Assembly: GCA_023376005.1 (NCBI GenBank)
Contig: CM042145.1
Coordinates: 61,849,100-61,913,099, forward strand
Reading direction: 5' to 3'
From: Doryteuthis pealeii
Lineage: Eukaryota; Mollusca; Cephalopoda; Myopsida; Loliginidae
Length of the DNA: 64,000 bases
Shown here: positions 32,941 to 43,870 of the stretch, in pieces
How positions within the stretch are numbered: position 1 is the first letter of the stretch
How the letters are laid out: each line of letters starts with the position of its first letter
Made by a program: the position numbers and the translations under genes
The notes under the pieces: generated by a model
Told to the model about the DNA's origin: nothing
Seen by the model: only the letters and a program-made list of their open reading frames with translations
Databases searched by the model: none

Positions 32941-33285
32941 TTTATTGGATTTGCTGGTCATGGTAATTCAATTGTATCTAATTCCTCTCTATATATCGAT
33001 ACTTTTTTAGCATGGTTGGTTGGTAGATGTATTTTAACGGCATATCAACCCGTTCAGGGTTATTTAATGACAAGAGGTAAGGAAATAATATATATTGTAT
33101 ATCTATATTTACACTTTTGTGGGTAACGGTTTTAATTATGTGTTATCATCGTTGTGAATCATGTTAAGTGATTATTTTTTATAGTATTGATCAGGTTTAT
33201 GTTTATATTTTTGGTATAATCTTACTTCTCTCAAAAAGGACAAAGTGTCAATTATGCTGATTTTTCAAATAGATCTTTCATATTA

Positions 33286-33903
33286 CTAGCAAATATATGC
33301 ACCTCCGTTGCAAGTATTTAAGTTTTAATGTAATGAAATATTATATTAAATTAGAAAGTCTAATAGAATGCAGATAAAAAGATTTGAAACAGAGTGGGGG
33401 TATAATAGAAAAATAGAAATGAAACTTACTCTTCCATCACTGCCGTCTTTCATTGCTGAATTTTACTTATTTAACTATTTAGTTAAATTAAGTAATAAAG
33501 AATAAAATTACACTTATTTTTTTTTTTTTGTTAATGGATTTCATTTAAGATTCATTGGAGAGATTTTTGCTTATATTCATTAAAATAAAACCAAACAATT
33601 TGAAATCAATAATACTAAGCACATATTTAATAAAATCACATTTTTAATATCAATATGCAAATTAGCCTTCCCGTTCACACTGCAAACCGCTATTTTTTGT
33701 ATATATAAATACAATAGCATGTTATTAGTATGTAGATATGGACAATACTAATAAAAAGGTGAAGCAATTTTATTAATAATTGATGTTTAAATATAAATAA
33801 AATCATGAAGAATTTGATGTAAATAACTATGTTAATTGTGACTCGATTAGTAATATAGTTTCGGTTACAGACAGAAAAACACACAATCTCCATTATAATA
33901 AGA
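33286..33903 (-). mobile_element. Helitron-like family E, complete (618 bp)
   Basis: The minus strand starts TCTTATTATAATGGAGATTG after AAA and ends ...TTTGCTAG before T. This matches Helitron rules: TC start, CTRR end, A|T insertion. Imperfect short pairing (GCA/TGC) lies just before the terminus. No Rep/helicase. Contains the E signature TATAGTTTCGGTTACAGACA. Reference copy for the family. Confidence 0.55.
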
Positions 33904-34343
33904 TTTGCATTAAAAAAACCGTTTCTGGTGTGAGCAAAAATCCCACATTCTATGAGTTCAACAGTGCAAGGCGTTTAACATGTTTCACATTGTGGTTGTT
34001 GTTCTTGTTTGAGTATATAGTAGATTTTAATTACTGTTGTTGAACAGCTGCGTGTTGGGCTGACTTATTTATATTTTTTTTTTTTTACCAAAGGGTAATA
34101 AACTTATGTTAACCTTCCGGATTCAATGTTGTTATTTGATAACTCAGTCACAACAATCACCAAACCAATTTTCTCTCGGTGGAATGAGAAAATTATCCAG
34201 GGTTTCAATGCGCATGTGTGGTATTGATTGTTGAGGTAAAGATTGTTGCCACCATCCCCCCTCGTCCTTTAGATGACATGTAACCCCATATCATGAATGA
34301 CTTGGAAACTGTACTTGTTTTTTTTGTTTGTTTTTTCGTTGTT

Positions 34344-34351
34344 GTTTTTTT

Positions 34352-34373
<22 letters not shown>
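34344..34373. repeat. Poly-T run
   Basis: About 30 T's followed by (GT)n. The Phe-rich ORFs here are artefacts. Confidence 0.9.
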
Positions 34374-34382
<9 letters not shown>

Positions 34383-34669
34383 CCCTTTTCAGGCAGTCAT
34401 ATCTGTATATATTTCATTTCAAACAAAAGACAAAAGTTCCATTATCATCATCATCTTGGCCAATGCAGATTCTTTATGCATCACTGAATATCACTTTCAT
34501 CCAATTATACACACGCTATGATTGTTTCTCTTTAGCCTACTTTAATCTCTTTTTCTTCTGTTTGTGTGTTAGTGTTGCTTATCGCTTGGCTCTACTTTGA
34601 TTTTTAAAGCATTATACTCAATAACTAGTCATTTACTTCTAGGCTTTATTACCAAAAAAGGAATGTGCT

Positions 34670-34830
34670 AGAAGGCGCTGACTGAGAGTCTCAGTGTCCT
34701 GGGAAGGACGTTAAACTGCATCTAGGGGTGAGGTTCCAATTCTGGAGGTCTGGGGAGTGTGGAGTACTCCTTCATTGACATTATTCCCAGGTCCATCCTG
34801 ACCCGGAGTAGTAGTAGTATCTGTTAGAAT
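34670..34830 (+). repeat. B-repeat fragment
   Basis: CTGACTGAGAGTCTCAGTGT, GGTCTGGGGAGTGTGGAGTA and CCCGGAGTAGTAGTA match B. Followed by a small duplication of 34,390-34,560-type sequence at 34,845-35,010. Confidence 0.6.
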
Positions 34831-35079
34831 TTTTTTAGACAGTCATCTGTATATATATCCTTTGAACAAAAGACAAAAGTTCCATCATCATCATCATCAT
34901 CATCATCTTGGCCAATGTAGATTCTTGATCAATCATTGAATATCACTTTCATCCACGCTATGATTATTTCTCTTTAGCCTACTATAATCTATTTTTCTTC
35001 TGTTTGTGTGTAGTGTTTGTCATCGTTTGACTTTTCTATATATATTGTTTAAAGTTGGTTTTGTGTTCACATCACGTCG

Positions 35080-35426
35080 GAAATCACCAGTTATAGGAAT
35101 TAAATAGGAATTACCGCTTCTTATAATACTTAAGGAGGCTGCAGAGAAACCTCCGAACGTAGGTGAATATATATGCAACAAAAATTCAACAAAGAGGTGC
35201 ACAAAATACAGACTTTATTGTCTGAGCACATTTAACATAAAATACAGATACAAAACAGTTAGGACGAACGTCCCGAGGAAGGAAGAAGGAGTTCTTGTAG
35301 AGTCAATCTTTGAGGAATAGAAGAGTCACTTACTGTATAGTTCGGGGGGGGCTCTCCCCCAAGCCTTAATGGACAGACAAAATTTGTCTAGTGCATCTTT
35401 ATGGATGCCAGATGAGAGAGAGAGAC

Positions 35427-35457
<31 letters not shown>

Positions 35458-35630
35458 TTCCCGGGCTGAGTTTAAATAGCCAAGTAGTAATGCCATCTAG
35501 TGGCAAGCCCTGATGGCAAGGGAAGATAAGCCTTTTCCACTCAACTCCATCCCAACGAGGGAAGACAATCACAAAGACATCTATATGTAAATCCCATTTC
35601 ATTACAGTTTTGTCACAAACATTCACACCC
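35080..35630 (-). mobile_element. Probable solo LTR of a gypsy-like retrotransposon
   Basis: Read on the minus strand: a start near TGTGAATGTTTGTGAC, a TATA-like CTATTTAAACTC, a poly-C run, AATAAAG at about 35,218 and a U5-like end near TTCCTATAA. It is directly followed by CTGGTGATTTCCGACGTGAT, close to the GGTGACCCCGACGTGA leader seen in some animal gypsy-type elements. No gag/pol follows. (GA)n sits inside at 35,413-35,456. Annotated as a broken old element only. Confidence 0.4.
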
Positions 35631-35946
35631 GTTTAGACTCAGTTGTTTTTGTTGTTGTTGTTTTGTTTTTTGCGGGGGGGTATGTTTGATTAGGTTTTTT
35701 GTTTTGTTTTTTGTTTTTTTGTGTTGTTCATTTGTTTCATTTTCTATTTTCAAGTAATATTGCTTTGACTCTTCTATCCTGACGCTTTGATCATCTTTCA
35801 TTGTCTGTCATGGCCAACTTGGAAATACGACCCCACGTGTCACATAAGTCGGCAGATTCCTAACAGTCTGATCTAATGTAAACAAAGCAAAATAACCCAC
35901 TTGTGGCCGTATGTGAAATTAACCTAAAAAGCTTTTTAAATTGAAC

Positions 35947-36125
35947 CAAGAAAATCTATATATTAATACGGTTCTTCCTAAATCTTCCCGTCCGTTATCA
36001 TCCTGCAACACCCTCTGCTTAAAAATGAGACCGTTCAAATTGTCGAAGAATGTGAATATAGATTATATGGTGTCGCTTAATCGCAGATTTCTTATTTGTC
36101 CCATTTTATTTCACCAAATTTTTTA
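35947..36125 (+). mobile_element. Helitron-like family F, 5' part
   Basis: Starts A|TCTATATATTAATACGG and continues TCTTCC, ATCATCCTGCAACACCCTC and GGTGTCGCTTAATC, matching 47,951-48,110 and the complement of 11,250-11,455. The 3' half is missing. Confidence 0.55.
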
Positions 36126-36469
36126 AAAATATTCCAAATGGTCTTGCGTTGCATAAATGTCCAACGTAAAATTAAAATGAATTAAAAGAAAAGGGTTGGG
36201 TTTTTTTGGTGTGTGTGTGGGGGGGGGGTAATTTGCAATATTGAAATTGTAAATTACAAAAGATCTTTTGGTAATTTTGATCTTGTATCGTCCAGTCCTC
36301 TTGCCTTAATTTACGCTATGTTTTAGTGAGTCAGTTTTGTTTCCGAGTCGTGTCTTTGTATTATTTATTGCAAAGGCAACAATAGGATTTATATGTAATG
36401 CAATTGCAAATCATTGTTTCTGACTTAAATAGCGCCTCTCGATTTTTGTTTCCTTTCGTGGAAAAAAGG

Positions 36470-37230
36470 CTCATAACCGTTTATAAATAAACAGTTACGA
36501 GCCTTTTTCTCCATACTATGGTCCTATAGCTGTCATGGTATGAATTATTTCCGTTACTACCACATGTATCTCCGACCAGCTGCTCTTTCGATGCCCTCTG
36601 TGCCCACGCTATGTTCCTTTTATCCACAGAACTGGGTTCGATGCAACTTGGTCGGAGTGTCTTTGTGATGGATTGAGAAATCAGAGAAAATAAGATAACA
36701 CACCGTTAACAATAACAACGGTTTTTTGCACACTAGGTCGGAGAGAAAAGACACGACGAGGAGCTATGTCTGGTTTTTTGTTTTATGTGGACTTAGTTCT
36801 TCATGGAATTATTCTTAGTGGCAAAGTCTATTTCTTCTAGTGGAAATTTTCTTATTTCAGCAATTCCCCGTGGCCCTGTGACATACTTCCTTCTGGCGAT
36901 CCGGACTCCGACTGACTGGGTCTCTGACTGACTGACTGACTGTTTACAATTCAGAGAGAGGATTTTATAAAAAAAAGAATTGTATCTATTCCTGTCATCG
37001 TGACACGGTCAACAAGTGCTAAAACTGCCAGACCCGAAAACATCATTGATTTGACAGCCATGACAAACGTTTAGGTCACGGCTGTAACCCTGTCTTCTAT
37101 GTATAAACACAATACGCAAAATCATAATTTATATGATATTTTGATTTTTGCATTTTGTATTTTAACAAAACCATTTACATTAACAAAAAAATAACAAAAG
37201 AACTGATCGGGTCATAATACACATTTCCAA
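36470..37230 (-). repeat. Dispersed repeat D, preceded by a small hairpin
   Basis: Matches the block inside the LINE at 17,249-18,038. At its start 36,466-36,510 forms a hairpin (AGGCTCATAACCGTTTAT / ATAAACAGTTACGAGCCT). (ACTG)n lies near 36,930. Confidence 0.65.
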
Positions 37231-37290
37231 CTCAAGTCATTTAAAAACGTTTTTATCAAATAATTTCTTTTTCTTTTCCTATTGTATTGT

Positions 37291-37430
37291 CCTGAGGAAG
37301 GTTTAACATAAACCGAAACGTTTAAGCATCAAAATGAATTCATCTTTTTTTCTTTTGAACACTTTGATTTTCTAATTTCTACATATTGTCGGATTCATTT
37401 CCGCATTTTACTCCCTTATATGTGAATATA
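37291..37430 (+). other. GAAACG-type retroelement 3' motif, class uncertain
   Basis: CCTGAGGAAGGTTTAACATA and AACCGAAACG contain a 6-bp stem GGTTTA/TAAACC between CTGAGGA and GAAAC, like hammerhead helix II. Helix III and a cleavage triplet are not found downstream. CTACATATTGTCGGATTCAT is shared with 31,965-31,985. Confidence 0.3.
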
Positions 37431-37776
37431 GTTGTTTCTTAAACTTAAATTAGTTGTGGCACAAGGCCAATGAATATGTGTATACGTTTATATGAACAGA
37501 GACTAAATGGAGTAGTCTCCCTTGTCACAAAGTTTGAAGAACTCTTTCGCGTTAGGAATCCCTTTTTGGTCACGTGACGTGGAAACCCAAAGTCTCATCC
37601 TCTTTTACAAAGTTGTCCCGAGGAGGACAGACGTGGTTGTCACTTTTGCTCAACATCGCACACGGTGCGTACCTTTCTTTCCAGACCCCAAGAAACAGTA
37701 AGTGGTTTCCACCTCTTAGTCTTATCAGACATTTCTACATGTACTTGAACGCATTGTGACTCTCGTATAGCCTGGA

Positions 37777-38465
37777 AACCTTGTTCCCTCCGTATGTGTA
37801 AATGAAATGTTATATGTTACTAATTGACTTGTCTGTTTTTTTCCTACCGAATGTTCTGTGTTGGGTTACTCTCCTTTAAGTAACCAAATGTTTTATATGA
37901 GTGGGAGCTGATACCCCCTTGAATTCTTAGATTATCATTGACAAAAATTAGAATTACTATTTTGTTTCCCTTCATTGAGCTTTTATGAGAGCCTTAATTC
38001 TTACAGGCATGTTCCCTCCGTATGTGTAAATGAAATGTTATATGTTACTAATTGACTTGTCTGTTTTTTTCCCTACCGAATGTTCTGTGTTACGTTTACT
38101 CTTCTTTAAGTAACCCAATGCTTTATAACAGGGGTCACCAAACTATGGCCCGTGAGCTGGGTCCGGTCCACGAAGGCATTTTATCGGGCCCCGCCGACGG
38201 TACTTGAATTTTGATAATGCTGCGTTCTTTGATAATGTTTTGAAAATAAATATGTTGGTTAAATTTGTTTTTGTGCATCCTACACCACTCATCCATGAAT
38301 ATAACATAGAAAAATAAATTTTGTTTCACGTCTTTTTCTCAGAACTTTCGTTCTGGTTAGCAAGTATTGAACACAATAATAATGTGGCCTGCGCTCGTTA
38401 TTTTTCAATTATCCGGCCAACCGTGAAAAAAGTTTGGTGTTAATGCTTTATAAGAACGGGAGTTT
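37777..38465 (+). repeat. Tandem duplication (~220 bp) upstream of the gene
   Basis: GTTCCCTCCGTATGTGTAAA through TTTTATATGAGTGGGAG (37,783-37,907) is repeated at 38,010-38,465. The second unit is interrupted by the hAT-like MITE. The first unit gives the empty site. Confidence 0.75.
38129..38445. mobile_element. hAT-type MITE with 8-bp target duplication
   Basis: Starts CAGGGGTCACCAAACT and ends AGTTTGGTG-TTAATG. The target duplication CTTTATAA lies at 38,121-38,128 and 38,446-38,453. The CAGGGG terminus and 8-base duplication are hallmarks of hAT elements. 317 bases, non-coding, about 100 bases upstream of the gene's coding exon. Confidence 0.75.
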
Positions 38466-38499
38466 ATACTTCTTTGAATTCTTATAGCTTCATTCTTTC

Positions 38500-38519
38500 T
38501 TTTTCTCCTCTTTTTACAG
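38500..38519 (+). promoter_or_regulatory. Splice acceptor of the coding exon
   Basis: A pyrimidine tract ending TTTTTACAG immediately before ATGCCTGC. It is preserved in the right-arm copy, and implies at least one upstream exon outside the recognised region. Confidence 0.7.
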
Positions 38520-38555
38520 ATGCCTGCAAAACGTACATCAACCGGTAACTATACG

Positions 38556-38978
38556 ATGAAGATCTTCAGCCTGTTAATAATAAGTCAACTGATATTATTA
38601 AGCACAGTCGTTGGTCAGTGTCCGAAAGGCTCAGCCAAGGAAAATGTTTGCGCTTCATGTGCTCAGGTACCAAACGCCAACCACTTTTCCGATTCTTGTT
38701 GCACGCAGGAGTCCTCGTATGATTTTTGCACGAATTGTCTCAAGAACTTGCTGCCGTGCGTCCGAGAATTGAGCAACATTTTGGCAAGGAGGGCCCCAGT
38801 CATGAAGCAGGACAGCGACCTTAGTCTGTCTGAGACGAAAAAGCGAATGATCGCTGAGAATGGAATCCAGCCTTCTCTAAGGGAGAGTTTTTATCACAGT
38901 CTATTCTCCAAGAGAGTACCGGAAATACTGGTTCCCGCGCCACCAGTCGATGAACAGAAGCGACAAGCGTCAAAGTAG
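38556..38978 (+). CDS. Secreted Cys-rich prohormone/neuropeptide-like protein
   Basis: I do not recognise the family. The 140-residue protein starts with a clear signal peptide (MKIFSLLIISQLILLSTVVG, cleavage likely before Q21). Eight cysteines follow at 22, 32, 35, 48, 49, 58, 61 and 68 (C-x9-C-x2-C-x12-CC-x8-C-x2-C-x6-C), enough for four disulfides. The C-terminal half lacks Cys and carries basic processing sites RR (78-79), KKR (95-97), KR (119-120) and KR (135-136). These would release peptides of about 21 residues (98-118) and 14 residues (121-134, Pro-rich). This layout resembles a neuropeptide or hormone precursor; function is inference. I prefer the start at 38,556 (A at -3, ideal signal peptide). 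An in-frame ATG at 38,520, right at the splice acceptor, would add 12 residues. The stop is TAG. A polyadenylation-like ATTAAA lies at 39,041. The exon appears complete on the 3' side. Confidence 0.7.
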   Translation: MKIFSLLIISQLILLSTVVGQCPKGSAKENVCASCAQVPNANHFSDSCCTQESSYDFCTNCLKNLLPCVRELSNILARRAPVMKQDSDLSLSETKKRMIAENGIQPSLRESFYHSLFSKRVPEILVPAPPVDEQKRQASK

Positions 38979-39176
38979 GGGACTGAATTCGGACACAAAG
39001 GAACTTGGAAAGTTGTTGAAAAATGTCGGAAATCTGATTTATTAAAACTAAATTATTGAATTAAAAGATTTACCTGGGAAAATATGTTTATTCTTAATTG
39101 TTTTGTGTTTTTTAACTCACGATCAAAGAAATTAAGGTGTATCAAATTTATTTTCGTTTTTTACAGACATTTTTAT

Positions 39177-39178
39177 TA

Positions 39179-39215
<37 letters not shown>

Positions 39216-39520
39216 CATTATTATGAGTTTTTCACGCCAGCGTTAGCTGATGGTCTTTCACTGGAGTCTGGGTGACAACAAGTCTCCTCAGGTCTCTTTT
39301 GAATATTCCAGCCGATTGCAACAAAGCAGTTGTCTGGATGGTCTCAATTCTTCCTCTGATTTCCAATTCCTCCCGTCTTTTTCCAAACATTTTGGGACCG
39401 TTCCAAGTGCACCAATTACAATTGGTATCACTTTCACCCTCATATTCCACAGCTTTTTCAATTCTCTGGCAAGGTCCAGGTATTTGTCTATCTTTTTGCT
39501 TTTCTTCATCTTCACCCTAT
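39177..39520 (-). pseudogene. R4/Dong-like LINE 3' end with (ATT)n tail
   Basis: Minus-strand translation across frameshifts gives KKIDKYLDLARELKKLWNMR, VIPIVIGALGTVPK, EELEIRGRIETIQTTALLQS and KRDLRRL. This is the same C-terminal domain as at 12,885-13,310, without the PD motif. It ends in (AAT)n on the minus strand (39,177-39,225). A Helitron-like element abuts its 5' side at 39,529. Confidence 0.65.
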
Positions 39521-39528
39521 TATAATTA

Positions 39529-40237
39529 CTAGCAAGAATATGCACCCCCGTAACTACGCATATAAAAAGATTACACTTATTTCAATTATATTTTAATTGG
39601 TTTCTATATAAAATCATCCATAGGATTGATTTTAATACATTAGAGAATAAAACAATAATATTAGAGATCAATAACACCAAGTAATTATTTATTAAATCCG
39701 GTTTTGTTAAAACCACTATGCAAATTAACTACATCATATATCATGTAAACCTTTACTTCTTAGTGAAATATAACACATATTGCAGTACTTTAAATGCACT
39801 AATAACATAGGCTCTTCGGGGCCTGTGTTTATTAATGAAATTAACAGCGTCGATCCCAGGAGGCTATCCCCCCCCCAGGCAACACCTGCCCCCTTGATTT
39901 AAAGGGACAGGGCTGGGTTTATTGCCCAGCGCCTGAGGCGCTCCCTTGAGGGGGAATGCCGATGGGATCGACGCAATTTTTATGCGCCCGCATAAAAACG
40001 AGACCTTGTGTCCAGCGCTCATAAGTGGGATGAGAGGCAAATACCATAACAGGGGCTGTTTTGAGGCAACTATAACTCAGATTTTCATAATGACCTTGTT
40101 AATAAATGAGATTTATTCTATTCTATGCATTAATGATTTTGAATATAAATCAAATACTCATTGATAAACTTAAGCAATTTCTGACAGTATTGTGACGTAG
40201 TTTGTGTTACAGACACTGAATCTCCATTATAACTAGA
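39529..40237 (-). mobile_element. Helitron-like family E, complete, carrying a SINE
   Basis: The minus strand starts after A with TC (complement of ...TCCATTATAACTAGA|TTA). It ends TTCTTGCTAG followed by T (39,529). TATGC/GCATA near the CTAG end can pair. It lies between LINE fragments and (ATT)n DNA. 709 bases, of which about 200 are a GC-rich SINE. Confidence 0.55.
39845..40050 (+). mobile_element. GC-rich SINE domain, copy 2
   Basis: GCGTCGATCCC (39,847-39,857) pairs perfectly with GGGATCGACGC (39,964-39,974). Internal hairpin GCTGGG/CCCAGC. The tRNA-like head of copy 1 is shortened here. The C-G pair replaces the T-A pair of the 9.5-kb copy. Confidence 0.55.
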
Positions 40238-40660
40238 TTATTATTATTATTATAATTGACTCCACGAGATTTTTTTCACACTGTCTTAGCTGGTGGTTCA
40301 CTGGAGGCTGTGTGACAGCAAGTCTTCTCAGGTCTCCAGGGGTTTTCTAAGTATTATAGCTAACCGTAACAGTGGTGTGGTCTGAGTGGCCTCGATTCTT
40401 CCTCTGAAATCCATTTTCCCCAGTCTCTTTTCCAGGCCTTTGGGGCCGTTCCGAGTGTACTAACAACTACTGGTATCTCTGTCACTCATTATTATCTCAC
40501 TTATAGCGAGTTCTTCACACAAGTCTGAGTGACAGCAAGTCTCAGGCCTTCATGATTCTTCTGAGTATTCTAGCCGATCTTAACAATAATGTTGTGTGGA
40601 TGGTCACGGTTTTTTCTCTGATTTCCAATTCCGCCAGTCTTTATTCAAAACCCTTGGTGA
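40238..40660 (-). pseudogene. Two decayed R4/Dong-like LINE 3' ends
   Basis: 40,240-40,490 and 40,500-40,660 each start with (ATT)- or TTA-rich DNA and the complement of the LINE 3' end (CACTGGAGGCTGTGTGACAG; TCTGAGTGACAGCAAGTCTC), then the ALLQ...LEIRGR coding region. Heavily frameshifted. Confidence 0.55.
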
Positions 40661-40814
40661 CCATTCTGTGGTTTGCCGGAAAAATCTACTAAATGACAAC
40701 TCTTCCCAGCTAGATTGGGTTGGTGTTTTTTTAGTCTCATTTTCTAAGACAGATTCTGGTTTGTCCATTAGGGTAGAACGATTTTGGAACTGTAACGTCT
40801 CCCATGTGGTGAAA

Positions 40815-41085
40815 GTAGAAATTTTAGTTATAATATTTTTATTTGTTTCGTTAAAATGACAAACTTTTCTGTTTTAAATATTGAAATTGCTAAATTTTCT
40901 AACCAATTTCTAGGCCAAATGTTGCAAAAACGAGGATATTTTGTGTGCATTTTAGAAGACGAATTTGAGACTATTTCCTCAAACAATGATGCAAGTACGA
41001 GATTTAGTTTTTTGTATCAGTATATATAGTACAACTTTCGCTGTTTGAGAGAATTTGTTATTTTTAAAAAGTGAAAAATCGACCT
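40815..41085 (+). repeat. Dispersed repeat G, copy 2
   Basis: Matches 403-690. Mirrored at 56,630-56,885. Confidence 0.6.
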
Positions 41086-41295
41086 ACCTTAATACTTTTT
41101 GTCATCATGATCAGCATAAATTTTAATCTCTTGCACAATTCCTAGAGAATCACCTTTCCTACCCAGTCAATACCCTTGTATTATTTTTTACAGTTTGCTG
41201 CGTCAGCTGAATATTTTCTTTAAGATGGCAGTATTGAATTAAAATTTTCACAATACTGAGACTTTATTTTAAACTGAACCAAAATATTGTCTACA

Positions 41296-41715
41296 AGGTG
41301 ATTAACTCCCTATTTTAAAAATCTTATAATTTATTTCTGAATCCTTATTTTTACAAAAAAATGAATATGAGAAGAACACACATAGCATGGAGTTTTATCG
41401 TATCAACTGATCTTCCCAGGAACTCTTGTGGAATGGCAGAAATAAATTATCGTATCCAAGTTCTTCCAAAGTTGTCGGTTTCGTAGGCTCCTTCAACCAG
41501 CCCCAAAGAAAAAAGTCGCAGGGTATTAAATCGGGGTCCGATCGCTCATGCGGACAGGAAAATTCACAAACAAAAATAGAAAATTTGCATAAAAATCAAG
41601 TCTTCAAAAATGCTCCCACTGTCAAATTTCATTTTGCAACATCGAGGTGAGACACCTTTTTATACATAAAGAAAAAATAGTTTAAAATAGGGAATTACTT
41701 TTCAATCATCCTGTT
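41296..41715 (-). pseudogene. Tc1/mariner-type transposase fragment between short TIRs
   Basis: Minus strand 41,560-41,430 reads HERSDPDLIPCDFFLWGWLK, the conserved block around the second or third catalytic Asp of IS630/Tc1/mariner-type DDE transposases (SPDLTPCDFFLW in many). The upstream catalytic residues are missing. Ends carry inverted CAAGGTGATTAA...CCCTATTTTAAA (41,296) and TTTAAAATAGGGAATTAC (41,680), so this may be an internally deleted element of about 420 bases. Confidence 0.6.
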
Positions 41716-41927
41716 TTAATCGTTCCTTCAAATGTCTAGAAAAATGACGAGTATCTGTTGTCGCTTTGCGGCTTTCAAATGCGAGGTAGAAAAATAATCC
41801 GAACCTGGACCGTCGAAAAATTTTAGAAGACTAGGATATCATATGTAAAACTTTTAGATAAGTTTTTGTTTACATATGAGTGAGATAAAAAACGAAAATT
41901 TTTGATACACACTATCACTTTTCAACG

Positions 41928-41974
41928 ATCTCTCTCTCCCCCCCTCGTTATCGTTATCATTATCGTTTCACTAC

Positions 41975-42025
<51 letters not shown>

Positions 42026-42253
42026 CTCTCTTTCTCTCTGTGTTCCCTCCCTCCTCCTCTAACTTTAAAAAATCTTTCTCTCCTGTTTCCTGTCTGATTT
42101 CTTCTTACCCATTTCTCTATTCCTCATATGTTTCACTGTCTCTTCTCCTCCTCTCTCTCTCTCTCTCATATCATTATCGTTTTCACTAACCCCCCGTCTA
42201 CTCCTCTCTCTCCTCACCCTCTCTTATCGTTTTTACTACCATCCGTCTCCCGT

Positions 42254-42294
<41 letters not shown>

Positions 42295-42300
42295 CAATCT
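41928..42300. repeat. Interrupted (CT)n region
   Basis: CT tracts at 41,972-42,030, 42,150-42,168 and 42,262-42,295, with repeated CATTATCGTTT phrases and poly-C. ORFs are artefacts. Confidence 0.9.
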
Positions 42301-42654
42301 ATTCAACATGATAGAATGACCATGAAACAGATAATGCCCACGGGTGCAAAATAATCAATTCATGGGGGGTGATTGATAAGATCATTCAGCTTCTCACTTT
42401 TTAAAAACCTTACCCTAAGAAGTGGACGTGTGTGTGGTCCCTCCTTTATTCTCACCCCTAATGTCCTTATGTCCTTATTGTTATTCTTAAATAATATAAC
42501 TCTTGAATCCCGAGGGGTGAAGGGGAGATAATGCACGATATTGCAGCGAATTTTCTTTTCTGCAACAGTAACAATAAAACATTTATTCACATCAAATATT
42601 TCCGTGTAATCATTCAAAGAGTTGAAGTGAATTTAAACGGAACTCGTTGGCTGG

Positions 42655-43020
42655 TTGGTTAAATTTTACGGCATGTCAACCCTTGTTGGGTTTATTTTAT
42701 GCCAAAGACATTTTGTTTTATTCATTCGTCATGGGTACTCCATTTTTTTAAACTCAATTCTTAAACCCATTTTTAAACTCATGTTTTTCTATTTAATCCA
42801 TAGATGGGACCATAAGCAGGTACTACTCCTTCATCACTAATTACTCCCCAGATCCACCCTGACCACGGAGTGGTAGTACCGTATTAGGGTCCCATCTATT
42901 TGGTTAAATAGAAAAATGAGTTTTAAAAAATTAGTACCATCAAGAATGAATAAAACAATCGTCTTCGGTATAAAAAATAAGCAAGGGTTGACTGCCGTAA
43001 AATCCAACAAACCAACCAAG
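42655..43020. repeat. B repeat flanked by inverted SINE-type tails
   Basis: Left tail ATTTTACGGCATGTCAACCC (42,663) and right tail GACTGCCGTAAAATCCAAC (42,991) are inverted copies. Between them lie two opposed B ends (CATAGATGGGACC, GGAGTGGTAGTACC). The whole is an imperfect inverted repeat of about 360 bases. Confidence 0.6.
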
Positions 43021-43744
43021 ACTTCAGTTTTCGTCTTCTTTCCATTTGATGATAGCTGTGATGTATTTCAACTACTACTACTAACTACTAACTACTACAA
43101 ATCTACTACTACTACTATACTACAGCTAGACATTGGTGGTTGTTGTGAACTTTCAAGAATTCAGTTTGGTCTTTCAGAACAACTTAATTCTTGTCAAGTA
43201 TATCTCGTTTGATTCCATCTTCTCCTCTAAAATGTCAACCAGCTCAACGATGTCACATATTTATTGACGCCCACTTCTTGGCAACCAATACGCTAATGCG
43301 ATGCTAACTAACACCCCCCCCATCATTTCTCTTTTTATTATTTTCAAACTAATACACAATACATTTCAAGATGTAAAAACTCCAATATCTTATAACAACA
43401 ACCAACAACACAATAATGTTGATATTCACTTTAGTCCAGTACTTGGTAACACTGACAGATAGTAGTAACTGACAGGTCAGAGTTATCTGCATCGAATCTC
43501 TTTTTGTGTATAGGGGTCAGGTTTTCTTTGTCCTAACCTTTCTTTAGTTAGTCCTGTCAATAAAAAGAACACCTCTTGTTAATTGTGTTTAAAGTATCCT
43601 GTGTAGAATATATGAAGATGAAGTACCTGTGCTTAGTGGAGATAAAAAGGTATTTCTCATTTTATGTGGGATTAAGCTCGTAATTCCCAAACAAATAATG
43701 TCACAGCCTTCACAATCAAAACTAACTTTCCTTCTCAGCAAAGT
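43021..43744. other. Intergenic; (CTA)n tract, nothing else recognised
   Basis: (CTA/ACT)n at 43,070-43,120 and a poly-C at 43,313-43,321. No gene or family assignable. Confidence 0.4.
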
Positions 43745-43870
43745 GATTATCATTATTTTGCTACTTGCTAGTTTTTTACACCAGTTTTAGCTAGTAGTTT
43801 TTCACTGAAGTGAGTGACAGCAAGTTTCCTCACATCTCAAGGACTCTTCTAAGTAAGTTGATTTTAACAA
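43745..43870 (-). pseudogene. R4/Dong-like LINE extreme 3' end
   Basis: ATTATCATTATT-type tract followed by TTTTTACACCAGTTTTAGCT and GTGACAGCAAGTTTCCTCAC, matching the LINE 3' ends above. Very short. Confidence 0.5.

Noticed and set aside
37291..37320. Second hammerhead ribozyme candidate (CTGAGGA ... GAAAC)
   Set aside because: Only helix II and core pieces fit; no helix III or NUH cleavage site follows, and the mirror copy does not improve the fit.
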